The translations under genes were made by a program, and so were the position numbers. A DNA stretch of 64,000 bases, taken from assembly GCA_014378845.1 (NCBI GenBank), contig JACMNB010000011.1, positions 116,430 to 180,429 on the forward strand. The letters run 5' to 3'. Positions within the stretch are counted from its first letter, which is position 1, and every line of letters starts with the position of its first letter. Under the pieces are notes generated by a model. It did not search any database and was not told where the DNA came from. It worked only from the letters and a program-made list of their open reading frames with translations. Below are positions 27,531 to 37,222 of the stretch, piece after piece. This stretch comes from Methylotenera sp. (GTDB taxonomy: Bacteria; Pseudomonadota; Gammaproteobacteria; Burkholderiales; Methylophilaceae).

Positions 27531-28355
27531 TTAATCTGGTGGAATGCGCCTTAACATTCTAGCTTTACAGGCTTCACCAAAAGCTTTGAAAATAGCCAAA
27601 TAAGCAGGATTTTGCATCACTTGCCATTCTGGGTGCCACTGCACGCCAAGTGCAAATGCGCTTGCGCTATCAACACTTATTGCCTCTACCAATCCATCTG
27701 GCGCTGTTGCTTCTACAGTTAAGCCAAGCGCTAGGCGATCTAAACCTTGACCGTGAATAGAGTTAACCATGATTGAAGTCAGGCCAACTATTTTGGCTAA
27801 TTTGCCATTGGCGGCCAAGTTAACCCTGTGCGCTTCTGCATATTGGGTTTCGGCAGATTCCTCATTAGGCGCTCTATGATCATACAAGTCTGAAATATCG
27901 TGTACCGCTTGATGCAAGCTACCGCCATAAGCCACGTTAATCTCTTGAAAGCCGCGGCAAATGGCCAGCAAGGGCACCCCAGCATCTATTGTCTTACGAA
28001 TCAACTCAAGCGTTAATGCATCGCGCGCTGGGTCTAAGGGCAAAGATTCGTCATGCACGGCTTGGTTAAAATGCGAAGGATGCAAGTTAGATACCGAACC
28101 TGTTAGCAAAATACCATCAGCCATGGCTAAAATTGCATCTAAATCTAAATACTCGCTGATTGCTGGAATCAACAGCGGCGTAGCCTGCGCCGCCTGTGCA
28201 ACCGCCAGCACGTATTTGTGGCCTACTGCATTAAATGGATGCAAACCAATTTGCTTAATATCTGCAGGCAAAAATACAATTGGCCTAGTTTTAGGCCTAG
28301 TTTTAGTAATGGTTTTAGTACTGGTTTTAATCGCTGTATTAAGTGTATTCATCAT
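27531..28355 (-). CDS. puuD: Gamma-glutamyl-gamma-aminobutyrate hydrolase
   Basis: Class I amidotransferase-like: LLTGSVSNLHPSHF, GVPLLAICRGFQEINVAYGGSLHQ, GVQWHPEW. Confidence 0.93.
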   Translation of the reverse strand: MMNTLNTAIKTSTKTITKTRPKTRPIVFLPADIKQIGLHPFNAVGHKYVLAVAQAAQATPLLIPAISEYLDLDAILAMADGILLTGSVSNLHPSHFNQAVHDESLPLDPARDALTLELIRKTIDAGVPLLAICRGFQEINVAYGGSLHQAVHDISDLYDHRAPNEESAETQYAEAHRVNLAANGKLAKIVGLTSIMVNSIHGQGLDRLALGLTVEATAPDGLVEAISVDSASAFALGVQWHPEWQVMQNPAYLAIFKAFGEACKARMLRRIPPD

Positions 28356-28489
28356 TTTGTACTACATCGCTTTAGTATCATTTATTACATTGTAGTGCTT
28401 ATAAAACCGGTTTTAATAATGTGTATTGGCGCTTTTGCTAGGTTATTGCAACATTTCATTTACAAGTATACTATGCCAACAATTGGTTA

Positions 28490-28532
28490 TGCTACAAGAG
28501 CCATTTAGATTATCTAATTAGAACCACTTTAC
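28490..28532 (+). promoter_or_regulatory. Candidate MocR operator: two direct repeats AGAGCCATTTA / AGAACCACTTTA, 23 bp apart
   Basis: CCA cores at 28501 and 28524; same arrangement at 33502/33525. Confidence 0.55.
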
Positions 28533-28561
28533 GCTTAATTTTATATTAATAGACATAATTT

Positions 28562-30130
28562 ATGAAGCAAACCGAACTGTCTGAATGGCTATTAACGCAC
28601 CTTACTGAACACCTAAGGCCTGGTAGTCAAGTGCCGACCCAGTTGCCTAGCGACAAGTCACGATTTGCTGAACCTCGCCGACCACACATAGCTAAATTTC
28701 GTGCGCGCATGCCCAACCACAGGCGCGTGTACGAGGCCATTCGCCGCGCCATTACCGAGCAAATATTGCCCTCTGGCAGCCGATTGCCTTCTACCCGCAG
28801 TTTGGCTGACGATTTAAACTTATCTCGCAACACCATATTAGCGGCTTTCGATCAATTATTAGATGAAGGCTACGTAGCCGCTAAAACTGGCAGCGGTACT
28901 TACGTTACTTACAAACAAACCGATGATTTTTCAAAAAATATTCGCGCAACCAATACTATCAATATCAACAATAATCTCGCACTTTCTAAGCGTGGCTTGG
29001 CTGCCGCAGATGGTATCAATGCACATGAGGTTCAGCCATTTACACCGGGTGAAGATGATTATTCGCGCTTTCCAATCGAGCTATGGCGACGTTTATTAAA
29101 CCGCCAATGGCGCACACTTAACCCAAGTCTGCTCGATAGTAGCCATGAAGGTGGTTATTTACCACTACGTCAAGCCATTGCAGATTATTTGCGTGTATCG
29201 CGAGCAGTTAACTTAACGGTAGACCAAGTATTAATCACCTCTGGCACACAGCAATCGATTGATTTGTGCGCGCGGCTTTTAACCGATGTTAACGATATTG
29301 CTTGGGTAGAAAACCCTTGTTATTGGGCGGCGCGGCGCGTGCTAGAGATTAATGGCTTGCAACTACATGCACTGGCGGTTGATAAAGAAGGCATGGCGCC
29401 CAGCCTCGAGGATTTTCGCGTAAAACCGCGCCTTATTTACACCACGCCATCGCACCAATATCCCAAAGGCGTGGTGATGAGTTACGGCCGTCGCCATTTA
29501 TTGCTTGATTATGCGCACAATAGTGGCGCTTGGATTATCGAAGATGATTACGATAGCGAATTTCGCTTTGAAGGCCGCCCCATATCAAGCTTACAAGGTA
29601 TGGATGAGCATGGCCGCGTGTTATACCTTGGCACTTTTTCAAAAGTGATGTATCCAGGCATTCGCTTGGGTTATATGGTTATTCCGCAGCAATTAGTCGC
29701 CGCTTTTAAAAATGGGTTATACGAGTTGCAACGCCCAGGGCAAGTAATGATTCAAGCCGCACTCGCCGATTTTATTGAAGAAGGTCATTTTGCTAGCCAT
29801 ATTCGGCGCTTGCGCCAAACCTATGCTGAAAGACGCCGCCTATTACAAACCGCGCTAACGCCCATTGCCAGTGTTGGCGCGCGGCTCTCTATGGTGGATT
29901 CTGGCTTGCATTTAGTGGTTGAGTTTGATGCAGAAGTTGACGACGTAAAAGTGGCGACAATGGCGGCGCAGCAAGGTTTACGCGTGTATCCACTATCTAA
30001 CTATTGTGTTGGTGTCAATCCTGAAAAAGGCCTGATTATTGGCTACGCCTACGCAGCAACTGAGAGCATCATGCAATACGGTAACGTATTGGCAGAAGTC
30101 ATACAAGCGGCTATTAAAGGACAGCAATAA
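28562..30130 (+). CDS. MocR/PdxR-type regulator (GntR HTH fused to aminotransferase-like domain)
   Basis: RVYEAIRRAITEQILPSGSRLPSTRSLADDLNLSRNTILAAFDQL; YTTPSHQYPKGVVMSYGRRHLLL. Confidence 0.95.
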   Translation: MKQTELSEWLLTHLTEHLRPGSQVPTQLPSDKSRFAEPRRPHIAKFRARMPNHRRVYEAIRRAITEQILPSGSRLPSTRSLADDLNLSRNTILAAFDQLLDEGYVAAKTGSGTYVTYKQTDDFSKNIRATNTININNNLALSKRGLAAADGINAHEVQPFTPGEDDYSRFPIELWRRLLNRQWRTLNPSLLDSSHEGGYLPLRQAIADYLRVSRAVNLTVDQVLITSGTQQSIDLCARLLTDVNDIAWVENPCYWAARRVLEINGLQLHALAVDKEGMAPSLEDFRVKPRLIYTTPSHQYPKGVVMSYGRRHLLLDYAHNSGAWIIEDDYDSEFRFEGRPISSLQGMDEHGRVLYLGTFSKVMYPGIRLGYMVIPQQLVAAFKNGLYELQRPGQVMIQAALADFIEEGHFASHIRRLRQTYAERRRLLQTALTPIASVGARLSMVDSGLHLVVEFDAEVDDVKVATMAAQQGLRVYPLSNYCVGVNPEKGLIIGYAYAATESIMQYGNVLAEVIQAAIKGQQ

Positions 30131-30131
30131 T

Positions 30132-30464
30132 ATGTATTGCGCCACTTTTATTTTTGATAAAAAACAATATGATGATGCGTTTTATTTATTAGATAACGCC
30201 ATCGCTGCTGCTGCAAAAGAAACCGAAGGCTATCTGGGTGAAGAAAGTTGGGAGAATACAGAGACTGGCCGCGTATGCAATGTGTATTATTGGCGAGATT
30301 TAGCCAGTTTGCAGGCATTAATGAATCACCCAAAACACCTTGAGGCCAAAGCCCAGCAAGCCAACTGGCTGAATGGCTATCAAATTGTGATTGCAGAAGT
30401 GGTTCGCGCCTATGGCGACGGCAGCATCGCACATCCTACATCAATTTTCAATCACCAAATCTAA
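30132..30464 (+). CDS. Antibiotic biosynthesis monooxygenase-like (ABM fold) protein
   Basis: GYLGEESWENTETGRVCNVYYWRDLASLQALMNHPKHLEAKAQ. Confidence 0.7.
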   Translation: MYCATFIFDKKQYDDAFYLLDNAIAAAAKETEGYLGEESWENTETGRVCNVYYWRDLASLQALMNHPKHLEAKAQQANWLNGYQIVIAEVVRAYGDGSIAHPTSIFNHQI

Positions 30465-30473
30465 GGAAAAGTA

Positions 30474-30926
30474 TTGTTAACCATACGAAAATCTAAGATT
30501 GAAGACTTAAACCAACTTGCGCAACTATTTGATGCGTATAGACAATTTTATGAACAAATACCAAATTTACCGCTTGCAACTCAATTTATTGCTGAGCGCA
30601 TAAACAAACAGCAATCAGTTATTTTAGTGGCAGAAAATGAAAAGCATCAACTGATCGGTTTTTGTCAAATTTACCCAAGTTTTTGTTCGGTTATTGCGAC
30701 TAAAATTGGCGTACTGTACGATTTATTTGTCGATTCTAATGCTAGAAAAACTGGTGCTGGGCGCGCGTTAATGTTGGCTGCGCAAGAATACGCTGCGAAA
30801 AATGGCATGGCAAGATTAGATTTAACAACCGCAAAAGACAATTTAAAAGCACAAGCCTTGTATGAATCACTCGGTTGGGTGCACGATGAGGTTTTTCACA
30901 CCTATAACAAAGAAATTTCAGCATAG
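30474..30926 (+). CDS. GNAT-family N-acetyltransferase
   Basis: LYDLFVDSNARKTGAGRALMLAAQEYAAKNGMARLDLTTAKDNLKAQALYESLGW. Confidence 0.93.
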   Translation: MLTIRKSKIEDLNQLAQLFDAYRQFYEQIPNLPLATQFIAERINKQQSVILVAENEKHQLIGFCQIYPSFCSVIATKIGVLYDLFVDSNARKTGAGRALMLAAQEYAAKNGMARLDLTTAKDNLKAQALYESLGWVHDEVFHTYNKEISA

Positions 30927-30927
30927 C

Positions 30928-31034
30928 CGTCATTCTGGCGCAGGCCAGAATCTAGACCAGTACCTGTGTGATGAATGTTTGTTATATTGACGAAATTGAA
31001 CCTTGACTAGTTTCTGGCCTGCGCCAGAATGACG
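30928..31034. repeat. Family 1 inverted-repeat element (CTGGC variant) between convergent genes
   Basis: CGTCATTCTGGCGCAGGCCAGAATCTAG ... CTAGTTTCTGGCCTGCGCCAGAATGACG. Confidence 0.85.
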
Positions 31035-31048
31035 AACAAAAAAATCAA

Positions 31049-32365
31049 TCAGCCAAATTTTTCTCGTAATTGATACCACGCCATGCCCAAAACCAAAGCA
31101 GGTGTACGCAATAATTTACCGCCAAAAAAATCATGGTGTTTAATGTCAGCAAATACATCAAAGCGGGTTGCTTGGCCAGAAATCGCCTCCGCCACCAGCT
31201 TGCCTGCCAAGCCTGTTAGTGCCACGCCGTGGCCAGAAAAACCTTGCAAGTAATAAATATTAGGCGCAACGCGGCCAAAATCGGGGGCACGATTCATGCT
31301 GATATCAACAAAGCCGCCCCAAGTATATTCAACTTTTGTGCTTTTTAATTGCGGAAAGGTCTTTACCAAGCGCGCCTGCATGCTTTGCGTTAAATTGGGC
31401 GGCGTCATTGCGCTATAGCTAACACGACCACCATAAATCATGCGTTTATCGCGCGACAGTCTAAAATAATCCAGTACAAAATTGGTATCACATACGGCAG
31501 CATTACTGGGGATTAACTTGGCTGCAAGGCTTGATTCTATTGGCTCTGTCCCTATAATATAAGTACCGACAGGCATAATACGCTTAGCGATTTTTGGCGC
31601 AAGTTGTGGTGCAATTTCGGGTAAATATATATTGCCAGCCAGCACCACAAATTTGGCTTTCACTTGGCCTTTATCTGTTTGCAACACAGCCGAGCTGATA
31701 TTAGTACTTTGCCCTTGCTGCATTGCAGTCACCGCCGAGTGCTGATAAATTTGTACACCCAAACCCGCTGCGCCGCGCGCCAAGCCGAGGCAATAATTTA
31801 GCGGATGAATATGACCGCCACGCTTGTCGTAATAGCCGTTAAAATAGCGCGGGCTATCAATCCATTTTTTAATATGTGCAGGTTCTATCCATTCAGCTGC
31901 ATAGTGGTAGCGTTTTTGCATGTCGTCAAACCAATGACGCAGTTGCTTACCTTTTTTTTCATTAACAGAAACGCCTAAAAAGCCATCTTGCAAATCGCAA
32001 TTAATGTTAAAGCGCTTCACCCGCTCACGTACTAAATCTAGCGCTTCAAGCGTCATATTCCACACTTGTTTTGCGCCGTCAAAACCGATTTCTTTTTCAA
32101 TCACATCCTGCTCACACGCCAAGCCAGCTATCAATTGTCCGCCATTTCGGCCGCTTGCGCCAAAGCCAATATGATTCGCTTCTAGCACCGCCACTGTATA
32201 GCCGCGATCGCGCAATTCAATTGCAGATGACAGGCCCGCAAAACCACCGCCCACTACGCATACATCAACGATAATATCGCCTTCTAATTTGGGATAGTGG
32301 GGCTGCTCGTTCGCACTGGCGGCATAATAAGAGTTTTGTGTGAGTTTTAGGTCATTTGCTAGCAT
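31049..32365 (-). CDS. puuB: FAD-dependent oxidoreductase, gamma-glutamylputrescine oxidase-like
   Basis: DVCVVGGGFAGLSSAIELRDRGYTVAVLEANHIGFGASGRNGGQ; puu context. Confidence 0.88.
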   Translation of the reverse strand: MLANDLKLTQNSYYAASANEQPHYPKLEGDIIVDVCVVGGGFAGLSSAIELRDRGYTVAVLEANHIGFGASGRNGGQLIAGLACEQDVIEKEIGFDGAKQVWNMTLEALDLVRERVKRFNINCDLQDGFLGVSVNEKKGKQLRHWFDDMQKRYHYAAEWIEPAHIKKWIDSPRYFNGYYDKRGGHIHPLNYCLGLARGAAGLGVQIYQHSAVTAMQQGQSTNISSAVLQTDKGQVKAKFVVLAGNIYLPEIAPQLAPKIAKRIMPVGTYIIGTEPIESSLAAKLIPSNAAVCDTNFVLDYFRLSRDKRMIYGGRVSYSAMTPPNLTQSMQARLVKTFPQLKSTKVEYTWGGFVDISMNRAPDFGRVAPNIYYLQGFSGHGVALTGLAGKLVAEAISGQATRFDVFADIKHHDFFGGKLLRTPALVLGMAWYQLREKFG

Positions 32366-32445
32366 TACTTTCTCCTAAAGTCCATTCACCACAGAGACAC
32401 TGGTAGGCATAAGTGCTGTGTAAAATCGAATTTATGCGCAGTTTG

Positions 32446-32507
32446 TGTAAGAGTGAATTTATTCGCGATTTGCAATGCCGCTTCTCGCGAATAAATTCGC
32501 TCCTACA
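32446..32507. repeat. REP-like family 3 element overlapping the speB stop codon
   Basis: TGTAAGAGTGAATTTATTCGCGA ... TCGCGAATAAATTCGCTCCTACA. Confidence 0.8.
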
Positions 32508-33429
32508 TCACGGCAATCCGGCCGCAAAGCCAAGTCCATACCAGCGTCGCCGCTGCATTGGCTGTTAATTCTGCATGGTCATAAGGCGGCGCAACTTCGG
32601 TTAAATCCATACCAACCCAATTCAAATCGTGCCAAGCTTCTAGCATCGTCATGGCTTGCGCTGTCGTTAAGCCGCCAACTTCTGGCGTGCCTGTGCCTGG
32701 CGCAAATGCTGGGTCTAGCGCATCGATATCAAAGGTTAAATAACAAGGCGGATTACCTGCCGCATTCATTTTTGCGCGCACTTCGTCAATCACGCTTTGT
32801 AATGCATCGCCGTCGCGCCCGCGTAACTCGCGCGCTGTATAAATTCGCCCACCTTGGTCATTCACATACTCACGCGCTTCGCGCACGCCAGATGAACGTA
32901 TGCCAATTTGCGTGAACAGTTTTGCATCCACCAAACCTTCTTGAATCGCCTCGTAAACCCAAGTGCCGTGACCAGATGGTTCACCAAAATGACTTTCCCA
33001 CGTATCGCAATGCGCATCAAAGTGAATCACCGCCAGCGGCTGTTTGTAATGGGCATAGTAAGCGCGCAATAATGGCAAAGTAATTGAATGATCGCCGCCC
33101 AACCATACGCAGGTGTGTTTGGCGATTAATGTAGCGGCTTGCGGCTGCAAAGCAGCGCGCATGCCTTCTAAGCTGGTATTTGGTAGCGCTAAATTGCCTA
33201 AATCTACGGTGTCATTGATGGGTGTGGTATCAAAAAATGGATGCTCATCGCCGCACAGCATATGGCTTGCTTGGCGAATGGCATTTGGGCCGAATCTTGC
33301 CCCTGGCCGATTCGTCACGCAGCCATCCCAGCAAATTCCTGCCACAGCAAAGCGTTTACTGGTGTCACTTTTGCTTAAGGGCAAGCCTAAAAATCCGCCT
33401 GTTTGCGTAAAAGGAAAACTGTGATCCAT
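32503..33429 (-). CDS. speB: Agmatinase / ureohydrolase
   Basis: WLGGDHSITLPLLRAYYAHYKQPLAVIHFDAHCDTWESHFGEPSGHGTWVYEA, TFDIDALDPAFAPGTGTPEVGG. Confidence 0.93.
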   Translation of the reverse strand: MDHSFPFTQTGGFLGLPLSKSDTSKRFAVAGICWDGCVTNRPGARFGPNAIRQASHMLCGDEHPFFDTTPINDTVDLGNLALPNTSLEGMRAALQPQAATLIAKHTCVWLGGDHSITLPLLRAYYAHYKQPLAVIHFDAHCDTWESHFGEPSGHGTWVYEAIQEGLVDAKLFTQIGIRSSGVREAREYVNDQGGRIYTARELRGRDGDALQSVIDEVRAKMNAAGNPPCYLTFDIDALDPAFAPGTGTPEVGGLTTAQAMTMLEAWHDLNWVGMDLTEVAPPYDHAELTANAAATLVWTWLCGRIAVM

Positions 33430-33489
33430 TGCAAGCTCTCAAATAGACAAAAAACTATATTGTAGTAGAATACTAATCAATATTTGGTC

Positions 33490-33534
33490 TTATCCATAGT
33501 GCCATTTATTAAATATTACTAGAGCCACTTTTAG
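33490..33534 (+). promoter_or_regulatory. Second candidate MocR operator: AGTGCCATTTA / AGAGCCACTTTTA, 23 bp apart
   Basis: CCA cores at 33502 and 33525. Confidence 0.55.
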
Positions 33535-33542
33535 ATTTTTAT

Positions 33543-34895
33543 ATGAAAAAACTCATTAAACAAGCAACACAAATGTTAGCCGCCGAGCGCGAGCGTTACT
33601 CTGCCTTGCACCCAACATCGAATTTGCTAGCCAAACAAGCCGCGCAACATTTTTTATACGGTGTGCCAATGCACTGGATGAACGATTGGGGCACGCCAAC
33701 GCCCTTATTTATTGCGGATGCCAGCGGCGCGCACTTCACTTGCGCAGATGGCATCGACTACAAGGATTTTTGTTTGGGCGACACAGGCGCTATGTTTGGC
33801 CATAGTCCGCCTGCCGTTGCGCGGGCAATCGCTGCGCAAGCGCATAAAGGCTTTACCGCGATGCTGCCATCAACGCTGGCACCCAATGCTGGCGCGGCTT
33901 TGAGTGAGTTTTTTAACATGGAATGTTGGCAGCTGGCCACCACTGCAACGGACGCCAACCGATTTGTTTTGCGCTGGGCGCGCGCAGTGACAAATCGCAA
34001 AAAAGTGTTGGTGTTTGATGGCTGCTTCCATGGTACGGTAGATGACAGCATGCTTGATACGGTTGACGGCAAAAATATCAATCGCCAAAGTTTACTCGGC
34101 CAAGTGCAAGATTTAACCTTACATTCGCAAGCCGTGCCGTTTAACGATTTAGCAGCAGTTGAAAACGCGTTAAAAACCAATCAATTTGCCGCCCTACTTA
34201 CCGAACCTGCGTTGACAAACTGCGGCATGGTATTGCCTGCAGACGGATTTATACAAGGGTTGCGGGCACTTTGCACCAAATACAAAACGCTACTCATTTT
34301 AGACGAAACGCACACTATTTCTACCGCGCGTGGCGGCTGGGCGAAGGCGAATCATGTCAGGCCAGACTTTATGGTAATCGGCAAACCGATTGCAGGCGGC
34401 TTGCCAGCAGCAGCGTATGGTTTTAGCTACGATTTAGCGAAACGCATGGAAGCCGCCAAGGACGCAGCGCCGCCTGGGCATTCTGGCATCGGCACGACAT
34501 TATCGGGCAACATGATGACATTGGCTGCCATTCACGCAACATTAACAGAAACCGCCACAGAAGCAGCTTATACGCACATGTTAGCATTGGCGGGGCATCT
34601 GGAGCATCAACTAAATGATTTAATAAGCACACACCAATTACCGTGGAATATTTCGCGTATGGGTGCTCGGCTAGAGCTGCAATTTTGCGAAAAATCGCCA
34701 AGCAATGCTGCCGAAGCGCGCGCTGCGCAAAACGACACTATTGAAAGCGCTATTCACCTATATTTGCTCAATCGCGGCGTGCTACTCACGCCGTTTCACA
34801 ACATGATGTTGGTTTGCCCTACCACGCATGAGGCCGATATTCACAAATTAGTGCGAGTATTTAACGAATGTCTAGGTGCGCTCATATCAACCTAA
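33543..34895 (+). CDS. Class III PLP aminotransferase (glutamate-1-semialdehyde aminomutase-like)
   Basis: GDTGAMFGHSPPAVARAI, LLILDETHTISTARGGWAKANHVRPDFMVIGKPIAGGLPAAAYGFS. Confidence 0.88.
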   Translation: MKKLIKQATQMLAAERERYSALHPTSNLLAKQAAQHFLYGVPMHWMNDWGTPTPLFIADASGAHFTCADGIDYKDFCLGDTGAMFGHSPPAVARAIAAQAHKGFTAMLPSTLAPNAGAALSEFFNMECWQLATTATDANRFVLRWARAVTNRKKVLVFDGCFHGTVDDSMLDTVDGKNINRQSLLGQVQDLTLHSQAVPFNDLAAVENALKTNQFAALLTEPALTNCGMVLPADGFIQGLRALCTKYKTLLILDETHTISTARGGWAKANHVRPDFMVIGKPIAGGLPAAAYGFSYDLAKRMEAAKDAAPPGHSGIGTTLSGNMMTLAAIHATLTETATEAAYTHMLALAGHLEHQLNDLISTHQLPWNISRMGARLELQFCEKSPSNAAEARAAQNDTIESAIHLYLLNRGVLLTPFHNMMLVCPTTHEADIHKLVRVFNECLGALIST

Positions 34896-34910
34896 AATCG
34901 CTACAACCTA

Positions 34911-34998
34911 AATCCGTCATTCTGAGCGCAGCGAAGAATCCAGAATTTCGTGAATAAGCTAAAAACTGGATTCTTCGTTTCACTCAGAATGACGGATT
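34911..34998. repeat. Family 1 inverted-repeat element
   Basis: AATCCGTCATTCTGAGCGCAGCGAAGAATCCAG ... CTGGATTCTTCGTTTCACTCAGAATGACGGATT. Confidence 0.88.
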
Positions 34999-35034
34999 TA
35001 AAATATAAACAGTTTTTAAAATAGGTGAAATTAA

Positions 35035-35440
35035 ATGACTAAAACCATGACCAAAAAATATAAGGGATGTAATAGATTTTACCACCAACCAAGTAGAAGT
35101 TGAACACGGCACAGTGCCTCAAGAACGAGTAGTGGCGGGAATAATCAGCGATGCTAATACTAAAATAACCATGCAAACTTACAACCATTATACTGACCCT
35201 ACCGAGCAATTTTTTGCAGGGATTTGGTCTTCAAGCGTAGGCGCGAATAGCGTTAGTTATACCGAGGAAGAAGTGTGCATTATTTTACAAGGCCGCGTTC
35301 GCTTAACCGATTTAGATGGCAATGCTAAAGAGTTTGGCCAAGGCAGCACTTTTGTATTGCCTGCTGGTTTTAAAGGCACTTTGGAAACCTTGGAAGCCGT
35401 GAAAAAAATTTACGTAATTTGGCAAACCAAGGCTAATTAA
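35035..35440 (+). CDS. Cupin (DUF861-like) protein; apparent 1-nt frameshift at A6 tract 35053-35058
   Basis: MTKTMTK then, one A fewer, NIRDVIDFTTNQVEVEHGTVPQERVVAGIISD...; ORF track starts at 35114. Confidence 0.7.
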
Positions 35441-37160
35441 TGGCCGATGCAAACTTTACCAGCAACTGCAAGCTCTGCAAGCCTTTGTATTCATTCACAT
35501 TTAGCGTATAAACCACAGTAGTTACATCGTTTAAACTATCGGTGCAATTAAAATAAATCGCATCAAAGCGTTTTGCATCTTTTTCTAAAATTAATTTCAG
35601 GTGTTTTTCTTTTAAAATTCTTTGATTAATTACTTTAAAATCATCTACAAATAGCGGCGCCATAAAACCTTGCCCCCACACTTGTGTATCTAGCATTTGT
35701 GAGGTTTGTAAGCTTATTTCATGCACATTTAAGCGACCATCGGTTTCGATAATGGCTTGTAAATCGGCAGCAGTCAGTAACTCACGCGCGACAGTTTCAA
35801 AAGCGTTTTGAAAGGCTGCAAAATCGGCTTGTTTGATGCTAAGGCCCGCCGCCATGGCATGGCCACCAAATTTGATGATTAAATTAGGATGACGTTTGGT
35901 GACTAAATCTAGCGCATCGCGCAGGTGAAAATTGGCGATTGAGCGGCCTGAGCCTTTCAAGGTTTTGTTCGCCTCGCTGGCGTCACCTGAATCGGCAGAA
36001 ACAATGCCAGTTTCAGCAAACACAATAGTCGGTCGATGGTACTTTTCCTTCAAGCGCGAAGCCAAAATACCAATCACGCCTTGGTGATAGTCGGCGTTAA
36101 CAATGCTTAGGCTGTAACTTTCAGCAACGTCAATATTTTCTAATGCAATCAACGCACACTCTTGCATGTCGGCTTCAATATTGCGGCGCTCCAAGTTCAG
36201 CTCGTGCAAAGTTTGCGCCTTTTGCATGGCTTCATGTTCGGTTTCCGCCAGCAAGCAAGCAATACCAAGACGCATATCATCTAATCGGCCTGCGGCGTTT
36301 AGACGTGGGCCCACCGCAAAACCGAAATCTTGCGCGGTGACTTTTTCTGCTGTTTTACCCGCAATTTGCAATAAAGCATGAATGCCCGCACAAGCTTTGC
36401 CAGCGCGAATTCTACGCAAACCTTGCTCGACTAAAATTCTATTATTCGCATCCAATTTGACTAAATCGGCAACGGTGCCTAACGCCACTAAATCGAGTAA
36501 TTCGGTTAAGTTTGGTTCTGATTTATTTTCAAACACACCGCGTACCCGCAGCTCTGCGCGCAGCGCCAACAGCACATAAAACATCACGCCAACGCCAGCG
36601 AGATTTTTACTGGGAAATGTGCAGCCATGTTGGTTTGGGTTAACGATGCAAGAGGCCGCTGGCGTGGTGTCACCAGGCAAATGGTGATCGGTCACTAGCA
36701 CCTGCAAACCCAATAAATTGGCGGCTGCCACGCCATCGACACTGGCAATGCCATTATCCACCGTGATTAAAATATCAGGCTTTAAAGTACTGGCTAGCGC
36801 GACAATTTCGGGCGTTAAACCATAGCCATATTCAAAGCGATTTGGCACTAAAAAATCAACATTCGCCCCCATGCTTTTTAAGCCCTTGACTGCCGCCGCC
36901 GTCGCGGTTGCGCCGTCGGCATCATAATCGCCAATCACCAATAATTTTTTGTTTTGTGCGATTGCATCGGCCAGCAATTTCGCCATTTCAGGCGCGTTGG
37001 TGAGTTGTTCTGGCGGAATTAAACCGCTTAATGAAGTTTCCAGCTCACTTTTCGCAATAACGCCTCGCGCCGCATATAGTCTAGCTAACAGCGGGCTTGT
37101 GCCTTGTGCGATTAACTCGTTGACGCTTTTTTCATCCAATGGGCGTTGTTTTATTTGCAT
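35433..37160 (-). CDS. recJ: Single-stranded-DNA-specific exonuclease RecJ
   Basis: IGDYDADGATATAAAVKGLKSMGA, VTDHHLPGDTTPAASCIVNPNQ, GGHAMAAGLS. Confidence 0.97.
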   Translation of the reverse strand: MQIKQRPLDEKSVNELIAQGTSPLLARLYAARGVIAKSELETSLSGLIPPEQLTNAPEMAKLLADAIAQNKKLLVIGDYDADGATATAAAVKGLKSMGANVDFLVPNRFEYGYGLTPEIVALASTLKPDILITVDNGIASVDGVAAANLLGLQVLVTDHHLPGDTTPAASCIVNPNQHGCTFPSKNLAGVGVMFYVLLALRAELRVRGVFENKSEPNLTELLDLVALGTVADLVKLDANNRILVEQGLRRIRAGKACAGIHALLQIAGKTAEKVTAQDFGFAVGPRLNAAGRLDDMRLGIACLLAETEHEAMQKAQTLHELNLERRNIEADMQECALIALENIDVAESYSLSIVNADYHQGVIGILASRLKEKYHRPTIVFAETGIVSADSGDASEANKTLKGSGRSIANFHLRDALDLVTKRHPNLIIKFGGHAMAAGLSIKQADFAAFQNAFETVARELLTAADLQAIIETDGRLNVHEISLQTSQMLDTQVWGQGFMAPLFVDDFKVINQRILKEKHLKLILEKDAKRFDAIYFNCTDSLNDVTTVVYTLNVNEYKGLQSLQLLVKFASAIN

Positions 37161-37222
37161 GTTTTTTTATTCAAAATGGATTCCCACTTTTGTTAGAGTG
37201 ACAGAATTAATCATAATTAACC

